From Ficedula albicollis (lineage: Eukaryota > Chordata > Aves > Passeriformes > Muscicapidae), in contig NC_021692.1 in the NCBI RefSeq assembly GCF_000247815.1, positions 7,353,691 to 7,417,690 on the forward strand: 64,000 bases of DNA, in the 5' to 3' direction. Of this stretch, positions 1-15,600 are shown one piece after another. Made by a program: the position numbers and the translations under genes. The first letter of the stretch is position 1, and the number at the start of each line of letters is the position of its first letter. Under the pieces are notes generated by a model, which searched no databases, was not told the DNA's origin, and saw nothing but the letters and a program-made list of their open reading frames with translations.

Positions 1-2100
1 TGACTGGTACTTGAGGTCATGTTTGACATCAGTGTGATGTAGGAGCTTAGTGCAAAGAGAGTGGAATGTGTGTACCTCATTATGAGGCAAAACTGCAAAA
101 AATAACTGATTTCTATTATGTCTTCCTGGAAATAACTTATCACATTGCCCCTAAGCTAAAATAGGAAACACTTGAATAAAAATTGGCTTTTTTTATGAAG
201 ATGATGAACAGCAAAAGCTTCAGGCTCTTTATAGGAGGCGAAACTGTCAAACAGTGTTTCTATTTTTGAGAACTAGGACACTTGTAGTGCTACTCTGGAA
301 CATTTTCTGAGATTTGCTTTCCTAAATTAGCATTCCTCTGTACTTCCAGTGCACTAGCTCACTTCTAAAATGTTAGTCAAATGTGTAGACTGCTGATGTC
401 TTTTGAGAATGAGGGGAGGGAACTCCAACCCTTTTGAGAAGTCTGGGACTTGGTAAGAGAAGAAAGCAACAGAAAGTGAACAAATTTTTGTTTTGCCTAA
501 ACCTGATGGGAAATCAGGAATTCTGCAGGATTTTTGGTTTTGTCCTTTAAGTTTTGCTACCGATCCTGACAGAATAGTCTTAATTTGATAAGGGGTTAAT
601 AAGCTACATTGGGAGATAATAGAGTTTCTGAATTAGTATAATGAAATCCTATTTTCCTTCCTCTCTCTAACAGAATTTGTAAAATTCACTAGCCCTTGAT
701 TCCTTAAACCCTGTAAAGAGTTACCATTTTTAGGTGATGCTCTGTGAGCAATCCCATTGATGTCACTGAGTATGGAATAAGCCTATTACCAGAGGGGAGA
801 ATTTGAAGTAGCTTTTTCCAAAACGATACCTGAATTTAAAAATAACCAACAACCTTTCTCTGCTTGTCAAAGTCAATCTGAAGGAATTTTTCACTGTTCT
901 TCTTCTCCAGCTTCTACAGAAAGTCACTTTCATGGAAGGTAGGTAAAGGCTTCATTACTAGACCCTTTGTAGCTTAATCACCAGTAAGGTGATGAAACTA
1001 CTGCTATCTGAAGTGACCACAAAGATTCCACGGACTTTACCAGGACTGTGCCCGTTTCCATTCATAAATTATCAGTTAAATGGAAATTACACACATACTG
1101 TTTGCTGCAATATTACGAGCTACTGGTGGGTTTTGTTTTGGAAGTATTTTGGAGCCACTCGAGGATTTCCCAATCCTTACACTCCCTTTAGATATCTCTG
1201 GTTGCCTTGATAGTCCTTCAAAATACCTGCATTTGCTGGGAATTGTGCTCCATGGACTGTGATTGTGCTCCTTGCACAAGTTCCTCATTAGCTTCTTTAA
1301 GGAGGAAACTAGACTTTAAACAATGCACCTCTGGTTGGACTGCTAGTACAGACAGAGCTGCTAGGAAGGGAGGGACTTGTGTAGGAAAAACAGATCAGTC
1401 CTGGAGGCCACGCAGGAGCTCTTGGTGTGCCAAATCACTGGGTGGGTTTTCTTCCTCCTTTCCCTATCATTTGGCCTCATAATACAGTCCCTAAGTAATT
1501 GCACTAAACAATGGAAGAATTATGTGCCTTTTAAATTCGTTGAGATGGAATATTCACTGTTACTCTGCAGAATTAATTTCCATGGTTAAATCCATACAGA
1601 TGGAAATGGAACAGTGAAGAGCCCAACCATAGTTAAGCTTAAAAGTCCAGCCCACTCCCAGCACAAGTATTTGTCTAGGAAGAGCTTTTCCATTTATGCC
1701 TTTTAAAAAACATGATGCTGACATAACATGGAACTCCTGAATTTTAAGTAATTTTATTGTGCTGAGAAGTTTTCCTTTATTTTAATCACAAAAGCAGCTA
1801 CACCATTTGAGGCTGGGTCAGTCTCATATTTTGGAGAGATCTTAACCTCTTTCATGTGGAAGCACAGCACAATTGTCAAACAGGCAGTTCTGTGAGAAGA
1901 GCAGATGCCAGCTGAGGGACCAGAGCATAGCTGGGGTTACTTTCCTTTTGAGGGGACAGCTCCTGACCTGGAGCCGGTTCTGTGCCTGGTCTCAGAGCCC
2001 TCGTTCTGTGCTGTTTGTGCTGCTGGGCTGGATCTGCCGAGGGGTTTGAAGCCTTTTCCCCTCAGAGCTGGGGCTGTGAGGGGCTGGGGAGGCCGAGGGT
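1..2100. other. No recognisable gene; AT-rich non-coding sequence
   Basis: I see no exon with family similarity and no obvious repeat array in this stretch. Open frames are short, overlap on both strands and have no coding-like codon use. In other vertebrates the mitochondrial carrier gene SLC25A33 lies upstream of TMEM201, so this could be its 3' flank or intergenic DNA, but nothing here shows that directly. Confidence 0.5.
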
Positions 2101-2816
<716 letters not shown>

Positions 2817-2922
2817 GCCGGAGCTCCAGGAGCGCTCGGACAGCGCTGCCAGGGGTGCCAGGGTGGGATTTTGGGGTGTCAGGGGCTGCACTGTGTCCCT
2901 TCCAGCCCAGGATATTCCGTGT

Positions 2923-4444
<1,522 letters not shown>

Positions 4445-4595
4445 CGGGGAGCGCACCCAGACACCGCCGGGACCCGGTCCTTCCCCGGCGGGGCTCCCCG
4501 CTGGTTTAATGAAATCCCTGAGGCGGCGAAAGAGACGATCCTGCTCCTTTGGCTGGTTGGTGTGGGGTGAAGTAAAGATTGCTGGGGAACAGGTC

Positions 4596-4771
4596 TGTAA
4601 AAGAACAACGCTCTTAGCACAGCGCTAGAATTTGGGGGGGATTCTGTACAAGTCAAAATTATTGATTAGGGACCAGAATTCTTTGTAAAAGAACAACGCT
4701 CTTAGCACAGCGCTAGAACTTGGGGAGGATTCTGTACAAGTCAAAATTATTGACTAGGGACCAGAATTCTT
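4596..4771. repeat. Two-copy tandem repeat, 88-bp period
   Basis: Two copies (4596-4683, 4684-4771), each starting TGTAAAAGAACAACGC and differing at only a few positions. A recent local duplication in the presumed TMEM201 intron 1. Confidence 0.85.
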
Positions 4772-7700
4772 TGGTTCTTAATTGCACGGAACCTTCCTGA
4801 CATTAGAACAAATTCAGAGCAATTGAGAACCAGGTTTGAAAAGCATCAGGAGAGATGTCGTGATTCAGATCTCATAAAAGGAGAAAAGCTTAATTTGCCA
4901 GATTGTAATCTGGCATAGCATGATAGGAACATAGGGATCTGTGGAGTATGTGGCATTTCAGTTTTTGTAGCAGCAATAGATTTTGCAGTCTGCTGATCTA
5001 TTAAATGCTTCTATTGGAGGCAAGCCAGTCCCAAGGGCTCCCTGTGTTAAGGTTCACTTCAAGTTTATGCTTTGCAAGAGAAGCATATTCCCACATCCTC
5101 AGTGTGATGCCTAAGGTTTGCTCTAAAGCATTTACTATTTATTTAACCGTATCGATGATCAATGGCACATTAGCCCATATACAATACTTGGCAATTCTGT
5201 GACATATTTAGGGTAGCCAAGCAATCCAAGCGGCCTAAAGCAATCCCAGTGAAGCAGGCAAGATTTCTTTGACCCAGTTGAGGCTAGCGTGCCTTTTGAG
5301 GGAGGAGATTGGGTTTGTTTTGCTCAAGTTTATCAAAAGGTCTCTGGAATGGAAAGCATTTCTTCCCAAATTCTCGAAGACTGCCGGTAAATTCTTTCAG
5401 GTGACCTTGATAATTCTTTGAGGCTCTGTGTTTGTGTTTCTCAGTGCTATTCTGATACTTCTGAATTTCTTATTCTCTCTTAATTAAATCACTCTTCCAT
5501 AGTCATCAAGGAGGACAGCTTAGTAAGAGACACAGGCATGATGTCAGGCATAGATATGATGCTGCCTTTGCTTTTTGTTTATCAAGCAGATAAAATATTT
5601 GATGTCCAGATAGGAACAGAACCTGGGGTGGTTATCACATGGTGTGTGTCCCTGCCTGAATCCCTGGGCACTTTTTTTCTGGTTGAGAGGACACCAAGTC
5701 TGTCCCTTGGGGGAGGACAGGCTGCATTGTGACTTACATCACTGGGCTAGAAATTTGGTCTTGTGGCTAAATCTTGTCTATAGGTGCTAGTTCTGTATTC
5801 TAGTTCACCTGCTGGAATCTAGGCAGCTGCGATATGTTCTTCTTGCATTGGAAAATGGGATTTGGCGTTGGGTCTGCCCTGACAGCCCCCTTTACTGACA
5901 GGTGATGGGCATGGGCACAGCCTGGGGCTTCTGTGCCACCCAGGAGTTTCCCTACCAGGGAGCTGAGCTCTTAACCCAGTTGTGCCAACGGTGCCAGCAC
6001 TTGGTCTGTCCAGCTGCTGCCAGATATGGTTTGATCAGAACTGATCTGTGCAAAACAGCTCCTCTTCCCCATGTACTTTTTGTCCAGATTTGCTGGCCTA
6101 GCCATTTGAATAATTGCTTTGTAATCCAGTTGTGTCAGAATGAAGACTGCTGCTTTAAATACTTTTAATGGAGAATTGGGGTTTTCTTCTAATTCTTGGT
6201 AGCCCAGCGAAGAACTGCGCATCCACCAGTGATCGCTTTCAAACTACAGAACAGTAAACATCTTCATCTTCTGACTTAGTAGTGAAGAGGGTGGGGAATA
6301 GATGTAAATAAAAATATTTACAAATCCAGTTTATTGCTACCAGCACTTGCCAAGGTGGGCTGTTGTTCTGGCAATCCATTAGAAGCATGCACTCCAGCAT
6401 GACTTTAAATGTGTGTGTAAACCAGGAGTAGTGAAGAGTGCTGGGAGTTGGAAGGAGCCGAAGTTCCTCCTTGTGTTACATGACAGACACAAACTAATTG
6501 CTAACCAGTGTGTGTCTCAATGGGACTGCAGAGCTGCAGCCTGATTTTTGTGAGCAAAATTAAGGAATCCAGCAGCTTCTCACAAAAGAACATTTTGTCA
6601 CATTATCTGAGCAATATCAGACTTTCAGGAGTTGATGTCATAGCTGAGTTTACTGCAAGTATTTTCCCCTCAATTTTATCTTAAGCAAGTATTTTCTACC
6701 TGCAAAACAATTTGTGCAAGCCTGGGAGTATTTTCTGGGCTTGCTCGGATGTGCAGGTTACACAGGGAGTTAGCACAGCAAGTCAGCTGTGAGTGGAATC
6801 TCTGTGCTGCAAACTCAGGCACTGTTTGTCGCTCGGCTTTTAGCTTGGAGGGAGGCTCTTGTCCAGTGAAGCTGGTTCAGATTAGTACAGTGGTAGATTA
6901 TGAACTCCTCAGGGATGATTTGCCTTTTGATTTGCAAGGGATTGAGCACATGGCAAAGGCTTGATTTTGTGTTGTCAGCCTCATACCAGGACCTGACTTT
7001 AGCAGTGTGTGCTTTAGCTCACTGCCCTCAGCTGCTGTCTCAGTTCAGCCAAGGTAAATATAGCTCCAAAGTAGTTAAATCTGTATTTGAGAATTTTTCC
7101 AAATGCAGAACTTGCTTTTTGTTTTTTCAGTCCTGCCCAATTGCTAGAAAATTAGCTACATGCAGCTACCTACATGTTTTTGCCTAAACAACCTTTTTCT
7201 CCCCTTGTTCTTCTTTTTGCATCCACCAGATTGAGAATTTGGGATTTTTTTGCACCTATTTCTATGGCAACAGATTATAGTAGGAAGGAAGGATTATTGC
7301 CTTTTATCCTAAATAATCCAAGACTTAGCCAATTCTTTTGCATATATTGTCAGAATGAAGTGCTGCTATTTAATCCTTGGTAGTACTTCCTGAGCCTTAA
7401 GAGCTCAAGAGAAATGAAATACTCTTTGGAAAAAGATGGAAAGGTCTCAAGTGTACTGAGGATTTGGTCTGATATTAGGGAGTTCTCAGGTAGGGTTTGG
7501 CACTGGTGGTTTTTGCTTTATAGCATAACTGCTTTATTCATTTCTTCACTGTGCTTTCCACTTCTGTTATCCTTGAAATTAGTGCTGTTGCCTCTGTCAT
7601 GTCTTGGAATTTAGAGCCTGGGGTGAGTAGAGGCTGAGGGGTGGTGTGTGTTATTTCCTGGGTGCCAGAGGAAGGGGCTGTGGCAGGGCTCTGAAGGGTG

Positions 7701-9414
7701 AGGCTCAGGCTGTGCCCTAGGAGCTGCAGGGTTTGTGTGCTGCATGTTAGATTTGCACAGCTTGTACACCTGTGGTAGTGGGATTGGATAATACTGCAGG
7801 TGTTGCTGTCCATCCTTCATCTGGCTGTTTTGACAAGTGCTTGGCTGTTGGACAGCAGTAGCTCATGGATAACTCGCACTATCAACCTAGATTTGTCTGC
7901 TTTGAACTCTGGGTTGGTTTGGGGTTTATTTTTTTCCTGTTAGTTTTAGCAGTGATATTTTTAACTCAGATCAGTTGAGCCCCCTTGGCAGTGTAGAAAG
8001 TTGAGCAGGGAGTATTCATTTTAAGAGGGGTGTGGGTGTTTGCATCTATTTTGAGATGAGAATCTGTCATCCTAGTAGCTCCAGCCATTTTCTTTCAGCA
8101 TCTGGCAGGGAATCCTCTGCATTCTGACTTTTCAGTGCTTCATTTCAACCATATCCTCGTTATTGTTAGTACCTAAACAGGAGGCTCAGGCATTGCTTGA
8201 GGGTTTGATGTTTTATGAACCGAGTTTCTAGGCATGGTCTATGGAAATGGGAGTGGGAAAATGTTAATTATGGAGATGCAGCTACGGAGGTAATGGTGAG
8301 GGGGAAGAGCCACCTGGCTGTTTGTTTGCAGGGTGCCAGACAGCATTGCTGCAGCATTCAGATGTTTCAGCAGCAGAGAACATTTCCTAGAGCTGGGAGA
8401 AGTTGCTCTCAGCTGGGAGCACTTTGGCTGCTGTTAGTTGCTGCCCTGCATTGGAGGCACACAGATAATCCCTGGTGGAGCTGGGCTGTGGCAGCAGGGT
8501 CCAGCTGTCTGCATAGCTGGAATCCTGAATCCTGAGCAGCTGCCCTCCCTTGGAAGTGTGGCTGGGACTGGTTCTGACAAACCCAGACAGCTGGGCTGTG
8601 CTGCCTTAACCTGCCAGGAATCTCCTGGGGATTGCTCTGAGTTTGGAGACAAATGCAGAGCTTCTCTGGCAGGCTCAGGGGTCGGGCACTGAAGTTCTGA
8701 GCTCGAGCATCTGTCACAACCTGTTGTGGGGGGGTCACGACACAGCTGTCTGTACTGGCTGTTGTTTTAACAGGATTGCTTTAGAAAACAAGGGGCTCAT
8801 GGATCAAGGTCATTAGTCTTTATCCCTTCAGTTCTAGTGCATAAAAGCAGGGGATGGAATGTTGATTCCTCAGTTCCTTTAGTACCTAAGTTGTGAAGAA
8901 ACAGCTCTTTACAGTCGTGGAACCTCAGGATAATGTGATATGCCCTTGTCCTTGAAAAATTTTCTACCAAGCAAGGCAGACAGAGCTGTAACCATGAGCC
9001 TGTTTCCTGGGTTTCTGAGCGCTGTCACAGGCAGCTCTTGTGGATCCTGACTTCCTTTTCCTAGAATCCTGTGTATTAAGCATCAATTCTACTGCACCTT
9101 CTCCCAGAATAGCACTGCTGATTGTGGAGAGAACTTGTACCCCCAAATATGCCCCTGAAAACCAGTGAAGTGGGAAAATCACAGGGTTGTTATTAGAGTT
9201 CTGGCATGTCCATGGTACTAGAACAGATTGTCAAGCAGAATTTATTTCTGCTTTAACATTCCCTCTTTTCATTGCTAAAATGTCTACTCCAAGTCATGTC
9301 ATTAAGCACACAGAATGGGAAGATTGGCTGTTTTCCCACATTTCACTGTTTGAAAGCCTTTGCTTCCCTGTCCATCAGCTGAGCTGAGTGATCCTGGCTT
9401 TGCTCTGCCCGCAG
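4772..9414 (+). other. Presumed TMEM201 intron 1; no coding signal
   Basis: AT-rich sequence with no recognisable exon. It ends in a normal acceptor (GCTCTGCCCGCAG) at exon 2. Because exon 1 is not seen, the left limit of this intron is an inference. Confidence 0.5.
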
Positions 9415-9535
9415 GAAGAAGCCCACACACGTGACAGTGAACTGCTGGTTCTGCAACCAGGACACGGTGGTGCCCTACGGGAACCGCAACTGCTGGGACT
9501 GCCCCAACTGCGAGCAGTACAACGGCTTCCAGGAG
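9415..9535 (+). CDS. TMEM201: TMEM201 exon 2 (Ima1 domain, zinc-binding motifs)
   Basis: Begins with the last base of a split codon, then KKPTHVTVNCWFCNQD and onward to YNGFQE. It contains two cysteine pairs (CWFC and CWDCPNC) typical of the Ima1 N-terminal domain, thought to bind zinc. Acceptor GCCCGCAG, donor GAG/gtgcgg, phase 0 at the 3' end. Because it starts in phase 2, a preceding coding exon is required; the ATG at 9431 inside it is not a true start. Confidence 0.95.
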
Positions 9536-12500
9536 GTGCGGGGGCTGGGGGGCAGTGGGGAGCCCTGGGGAGCCCTGATCCTCGGGCAGCACAGGACAGG
9601 TGGATGGCCAGCGGTTGGACAGCTGGCAGCTCTGTGCTGAGCTCAGCACCTCAGCTTGGAGAAGGAATCCGCAGCACTGGGCTGTGCTGAGTAGAGAGAT
9701 CAAGACAAATTTCCCTCTCTTCCTCTAAAGGGCAAAAGTGGCCTTGGCGTATCTCTGAAGAATGCTTTTTTCACAATTCTTCTCCGGTTTTGTATTCTGT
9801 TAAATAGCAAAGCCTGTCGTAAGCTGAAACCCAGCACCACTAGCTACTGTGACAGGTGTGCAGGACAGTAGGGGTGGGAGGAAGATTTGAAGCATTTTGT
9901 CTCTTTTTTTGCTTATTTATTTTGTTATGTAGGTGAATGCTAATGAATTGTAGAGCTGCTGACAGAGCTTAGGGATTACTTTTAAGATTACTGTCAACCT
10001 AGCTTTGATTTTATGATTGAATGTTTGCTCTTCCCCCTGCCTTTTGTCAGAATGGAGATTACAACAAGCCCATCCCTGCCCAGTACATGGAACACCTTAA
10101 CCACGTTGTGTCAGGCAGTCCAACTTTCTGTGACCCTGCCAAACCGCAGCAATGGGTGAGCAGCCAAATTCTGCTCTGCAAGAAATGCAACAACCATCAA
10201 ACCATGAAAATCAAGCAGCTGGCTTCATTCTCACCAAGGGAGGAGGTGAGTGTTCATCAGGGACTGCCATCACTGGAGGATGTTTGTCCAAGGCATTCCC
10301 ATCCATGTCTGCTATTCCTGCTCTGTTTATTCCATGCTGCAGCCTAGTAAGCAGGAGAGAGAGCAGTTTTCCAGTGTGCTGTGGAATGATGCTCCAACAG
10401 TCTTCAGAAGCACTGTGTGGCACTGCAGTGCAGAGAAGTTCAGTGATTAATGCTGCAAATTTACCTAATTCTACCTCAGAGCTGGAATGTTCCCCTGTTC
10501 TAGATGAGCACTGGAAATTGAAGCTTGAGCCCAAGACATTTCTGAGATGATTTTACACCTCCAGTACTTCCCATGGCTGAGTTTGTGGGACCTGAGAGGC
10601 ACAACAGCCCATTAGTTAACATGAAACCTTAACAGATTTTGTGTTCCCAAGGCCTTGGCTGTGCTGTTCTGTATTCACAAGTGAAGTGGGAGAGGAATCC
10701 TGTGCAGCCACATGATTTCCATGCTTAGGCATCTGTGCCTGGCAGGGCAAAGGGATTTTGCAGTTGCAGTAACAGGATTTCCCGCTGAGCAATTTCTTGG
10801 CCTTCCCATTACTTAATAATCGTGGAGGATGGGATAGTGGGGTTTCTCCTTTGCAGCTTTATGGCTCCCTGAGGTTTTGTGCAGAGAATTTAGTGCTGCA
10901 CTCCTTGGCCTTCAGCAATGTTCAAGCCTATGTTGCAGAGAATTTAGTGCTGCACTCCTTGGCCTTCAACCATGTTCAAGCCTATGTTGTAGCGTGAGGT
11001 GTCCATCCTCTGGCTTGCCTAATCCAGTCTGCGTGGTGTGATTATAGTGAGTTTAATCAGAACGACTCCCAGAGAAAGATTGAAATTTGATCACACTTAA
11101 TGAGAATATCTTTGGCTGGTGCCCTTTTCTCAGCTTTATTTCTAGTCCCTGCCTCTTGCCAAACCTATCCAGTGTCTCAATTACTGGCAGCCTTTGGCCC
11201 CTTTTTAGGCATTCAGTGAGCTGCAGTGCCTGTGGCAGCTGAGAAACCTGGGATTGTATTATCCAGGGTGCTTGGATAAGGGTGGCAGTGACAGCAGGGC
11301 CTTGCACAGCAGGGCTGGCTGTTCCAGGGAGGGATGAGCCTGGAGTGAAGGAGCAACAGGTTTCCGTGTCCCCTCATTTGAGGAGAGGAAGAGCAATTCT
11401 AGTTACTTGTCTCACTAATGTGGAATTCATAAGATCTCAACAAAGACAGCAAAATCAGGCATGGAAATTCAACATCCTGATGTTGGGCCACAGCAGCCTT
11501 CTCCAAGGCTCTTCTTTGCCATCCCTTCTGGGACATGGAGGCTGGGTGAGCTCTGTGTGAAGCTGGCTGTAAGCCTGGCCTGAGGCTTGGTGGCTGTGCA
11601 GGCCTGGTTTCAGGGAGCTGTCCCTGTGAGACTGGAGCCATGCTTGTAGCAAACACGACACCTGTGAGGCACCTGCCCTGCTCACCTCCTTCTCCCTGCC
11701 GTTCTCTCCCAGGGCAAGTACGATGAGGAGATCGAGGTGTACAGGCACCACCTGGAGCAGACCTACAAGCTGTGCCGGCCGTGCCAGGCTGCTGTGGAGT
11801 ACTACATCAAACACCAGAACCGGCAGCTGCGCGCGCTGCTGCTCAGCCACCACTTCAGGCGCCGGGACAGCGACAGGAGCTACAGCCAGGTACTGGGGAC
11901 CTGGGAGTGCAGGGCAGGGACTCAGCTCTGTGCCTCCAGAGGGAGGCAGCAGCCTGGGGCTCTCTACCCCTGGGAGTCGAGTGTGTGGCAGCAGGTTAGA
12001 AGAGCACAGCGTTGCCACAGATGCTTCTAATGTTAGTTTGAGGTTTTCCTCTTGCTGGTGTCATTCAGCACATTTGCCAGAAGGTAAGTCTAATGTAATA
12101 ATAGAATGGATAGAAGATAATGGGACAGGCAGAGAAAGGGATGTAGGAAAGCCAATTTATGAGTGCAGGGCAGGAAATTACAGATTTCAAGGGGAAAAAG
12201 GGAAAAAAAGAACAACGGGAATTTAATTATGGCCTTCTTGTTTCACTGCCCTGCCTGACCTTGGCTTCTGCTCATGTCTCTGTTAGTCTGTGATAATCCC
12301 ATGTGGTGTCAGTCCAGTAGAGAGACTTAGAGGGACTTGAGCAGAACATCCCAGTAAACCATAGAGTCTGGGAGTGTTTCGTACACCACTGAACCTTGCT
12401 GCAGTTCATTCAGCTTCTGACAAGGTGTTTTTTCTCCCTTCCTCTGCAGAATTTGTGTTCATCCTCCTCTTCCACTTCCATCACCACGCCAGCTCAGGTG

Positions 12501-12590
12501 ATTCTTCTGCGGTTCCTGGCCTTCCTGAGCTGTGCTCTGCTGGTTCTGATGGCTTTGTACGGGTCGGGTGACCCCTTCTCCCTCAGCACA

Positions 12591-12621
<31 letters not shown>

Positions 12622-15600
12622 CCTCTGGCCCTGCGTCCCTGTGGAACAGGACAGGCACCAGCCCTGCTGCGGGCAGGGACGGGGTCAGTGGCAGTGACAA
12701 CGACACTGGCAGTGGCACCTCCAGGAGGGGCTGGCAGGAGCTGCTCCTCCTGCTCCCAGAGCACCTGCTGCAGAACCTGAGCGTGGCGTGGGCCTACAGC
12801 AAGAATCACCAGATGGCAGTGGCTGTGCTGGGGCTCTTCACCTGCCTGCTGGCCATGCTCCTGGCTGGGCGCATCAGGTGGGTGTGCTTGGCTTTCTCTC
12901 ACTCCAAACTGCCCTGGTGGGAGCTGTCTGGTCCTGTGCTGCCTTGGTGATCCAGGGGTGAACATTTCCCAGAATGGCACACATAGTACTGCATGCCTTG
13001 ATTCATTCCATTTAAGCTTGAGTTGCTGTGAATGGAAAGTTGCCTGTTCAGCTCTGGTAGAAAATGGAGCTGATGTGTTCAGACACTTGCCCAGCAGCGG
13101 GCAGGGCTGCACATGATGTGCTGTAGTCAGAGGCAGTACAGAGCCTGCTCAGCCTGGGTACCCTCCCCGTCCTCCCCCAGGGCGGTTCCGTGCTGTTTGA
13201 ACTCCCGTTTGGTTTCTGTTCCGTCGCAGGCTCCGGCGAATCGACGCCTTTGCCTCGCTGCTGTGGTTGGTGGTGATGGCTCTGCACCTGGCCGAGAGGT
13301 ACCTGAAGACAGACAGCCCCAGCTGGCTGGACACGGCCAAGTTCAGCACCACGTCGCTGTGCTGCCTGGTGGGCTTCACCGCCGCCGTGGCCACGCGGAA
13401 GGCAACGGGCCCGCGGAGACCGCGGCCGCGAAGGTCAGAGCCAGAGCAGTGACGCTGGGGGAAGGAGCAAAGCCTTGGCAACTCTGTGCGACTGCTGCTT
13501 CTCTCTCCTCTTGTTGTTTTTCCTTCCTCTGTTTCTCTTTTTTAAAGTTAGATAAGCGGTGAAGACCTCTTCTTCCTTTTTTTTAAACATATATATTTAT
13601 ATATACATGTATATATGTTTGTGTGTATGTGTGTATATATATGTGTGTATATATATATATATGTGTGATTTTTTCCCCATCCTTGCTTACCACTGTGCTA
13701 GCTGCTTGGAGCATTTCCACTGCTAGCCATGGGAGCTGCTCCTGCTGCCTCCATTCTCCCTTGCTCCTGCATCCTACGTCAGCACTACAAATACCCAGCT
13801 TCCCCAAAGTCAGTTCTTCAGCAGCTGCCTCACAAACTGCTCCATAAATGCAGCCTCCTCCCCATTCTGCTCCTCCAGCCAAAGAGATTCTGGCTCCTCC
13901 TGGTTCTTCTCACTGCCTCTCCATCCTTAGCCACTCACTGAGGAACCCTCTGCCCTGATCCACCACGGGGCCCGGGCTGCCTTCACTTTCCTAATGGTGC
14001 TGGTCATTTTAATTTGGAACTGATGGGAACTTGCCTCTGGATTTGGAGTCCTCGTTAACACATGCTGTGGTGCCCAGGCACACGAGGAGGGACCACAGAG
14101 CCCATAACCTGGTTCTTCTTGCCTTCCACTGTGCAGCATCACTTACCTGTATCCTCTCTCGCTCTGCCCTTCTCCTGGCTCCTGTTTTAAATGGGGAAGT
14201 GTCCTTAAGTGCTTTTGACTGAAACTTCAGTAATTTATTCAAAAAGGTGCTTTAAAAAGTCAAGTAGCTCAGGGTGTCTTAATGCCTGAAAGCATTCAGC
14301 TGTTTGAGGTTAAATTTTCAGCTCTACCAGTGGCTGTTGCTTTCAATGCCAGTTTTCTTTGGGTTTTTTACCCACCTGCTCCCTGAGCAACATCTGTGTA
14401 TAAGCACAACTGGATAAAAATGTGTGTTCCTCCACTCCTGTAGCCTTAGAGAGAGAAGTATGGGACTGACAACCTCATGCTGTGATAATCTGGTCAGCTT
14501 GCATTGTACATCACTACTCAGTGTTCATTGCTGAGGGCACAGATTGGAAGGGTGTGCTGTAGGAGGGGGTGGGAGCTGCTGTGGGCTGCATGGCAACAGA
14601 GATGGATTTTTTTGGGTTACTTGTAAGGGTTCTTTTTGTAGTCTGGCATTGTGCTAATAGTGCTGATAAAGGTGTGGAAACTGTGACTTGGAGTTGAGGG
14701 CCTGGCACTCCTCTGCTGAAAGGCTGGGCTTTGCTGTGTGGGGAGGAGGGAACTTCCAGCTGTTTGGTTTTTTTAGGATTAGCTTGTTGGGGCCTCTTAG
14801 GATAAGCAGTCTGATTATCCTGCACAGTTGTTTGAAAGGCACTCCACGGAGTCTCTCATATGGATTTTGGTCTTTCAAGAGGAAATAACACTTTTACAGG
14901 AGATCTGCTATTTTCTTCTGTTCAGAATAGCACAGTGGAACTCACCACCCTAATAGCCTGATAGAAGTTAATTGGGTCTAGTGATCTTCCAGTGTATAAA
15001 CTGTAAAATAATCAGAATGGAGCTCTCACTGTGAAGTATCTGCAACTCCTACTGAAAAATGCAGACACTACTGGGTGCTGCAGATGCTGGTGAAATTAAA
15101 GGAGCTTTTTTAAAGGAAACAAAAGCTATTTCCCAGCTGTTCATACTTACTGTTCCTCGAACTGCTGTTCATTGTGAAAGCATAAAGGTAGCACTGCCAA
15201 AAGCTCTGAAATTCATTAACAATAAGCCAGGCTGAGCCATGGGAAGGTGCAGCTCCTGGCTGTGTGCCTGGAACTTGGCAAGGGAATGGCCACACAGACC
15301 TGCTGCTCACCTGGGCTCTCCTTTGGAATCTTTTTCTGGTGCCTTCAGATAACTTTAATATCCACCTCCAAGCTAACAGAACCTGGCTCCATCCTGGTGC
15401 TTGTGAATGATGCTGAGGGTTGTTTACTTACCCACAGGAGGAATCCAGCACCTGCAAAGTCTGGTTCCATCTTCCATGTTCCCATCACTTACCAGTCCTG
15501 ACCCAGAACATTTGTCTTCCAGCTCACAGGCATGGGAAACCTTGAGCTATTGTGGCCATTAAGTGAAATAAGGCATCTGGACTTTTTTTTAATTCCTTCC

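Noticed and set aside
4509..4572. Possible TMEM201 exon 1 starting MKSLRRRKRR at the edge of the second C run
   Set aside because: No hydrophobic segment or resemblance to the expected N terminus, and no phase-2 donor that would join exon 2.
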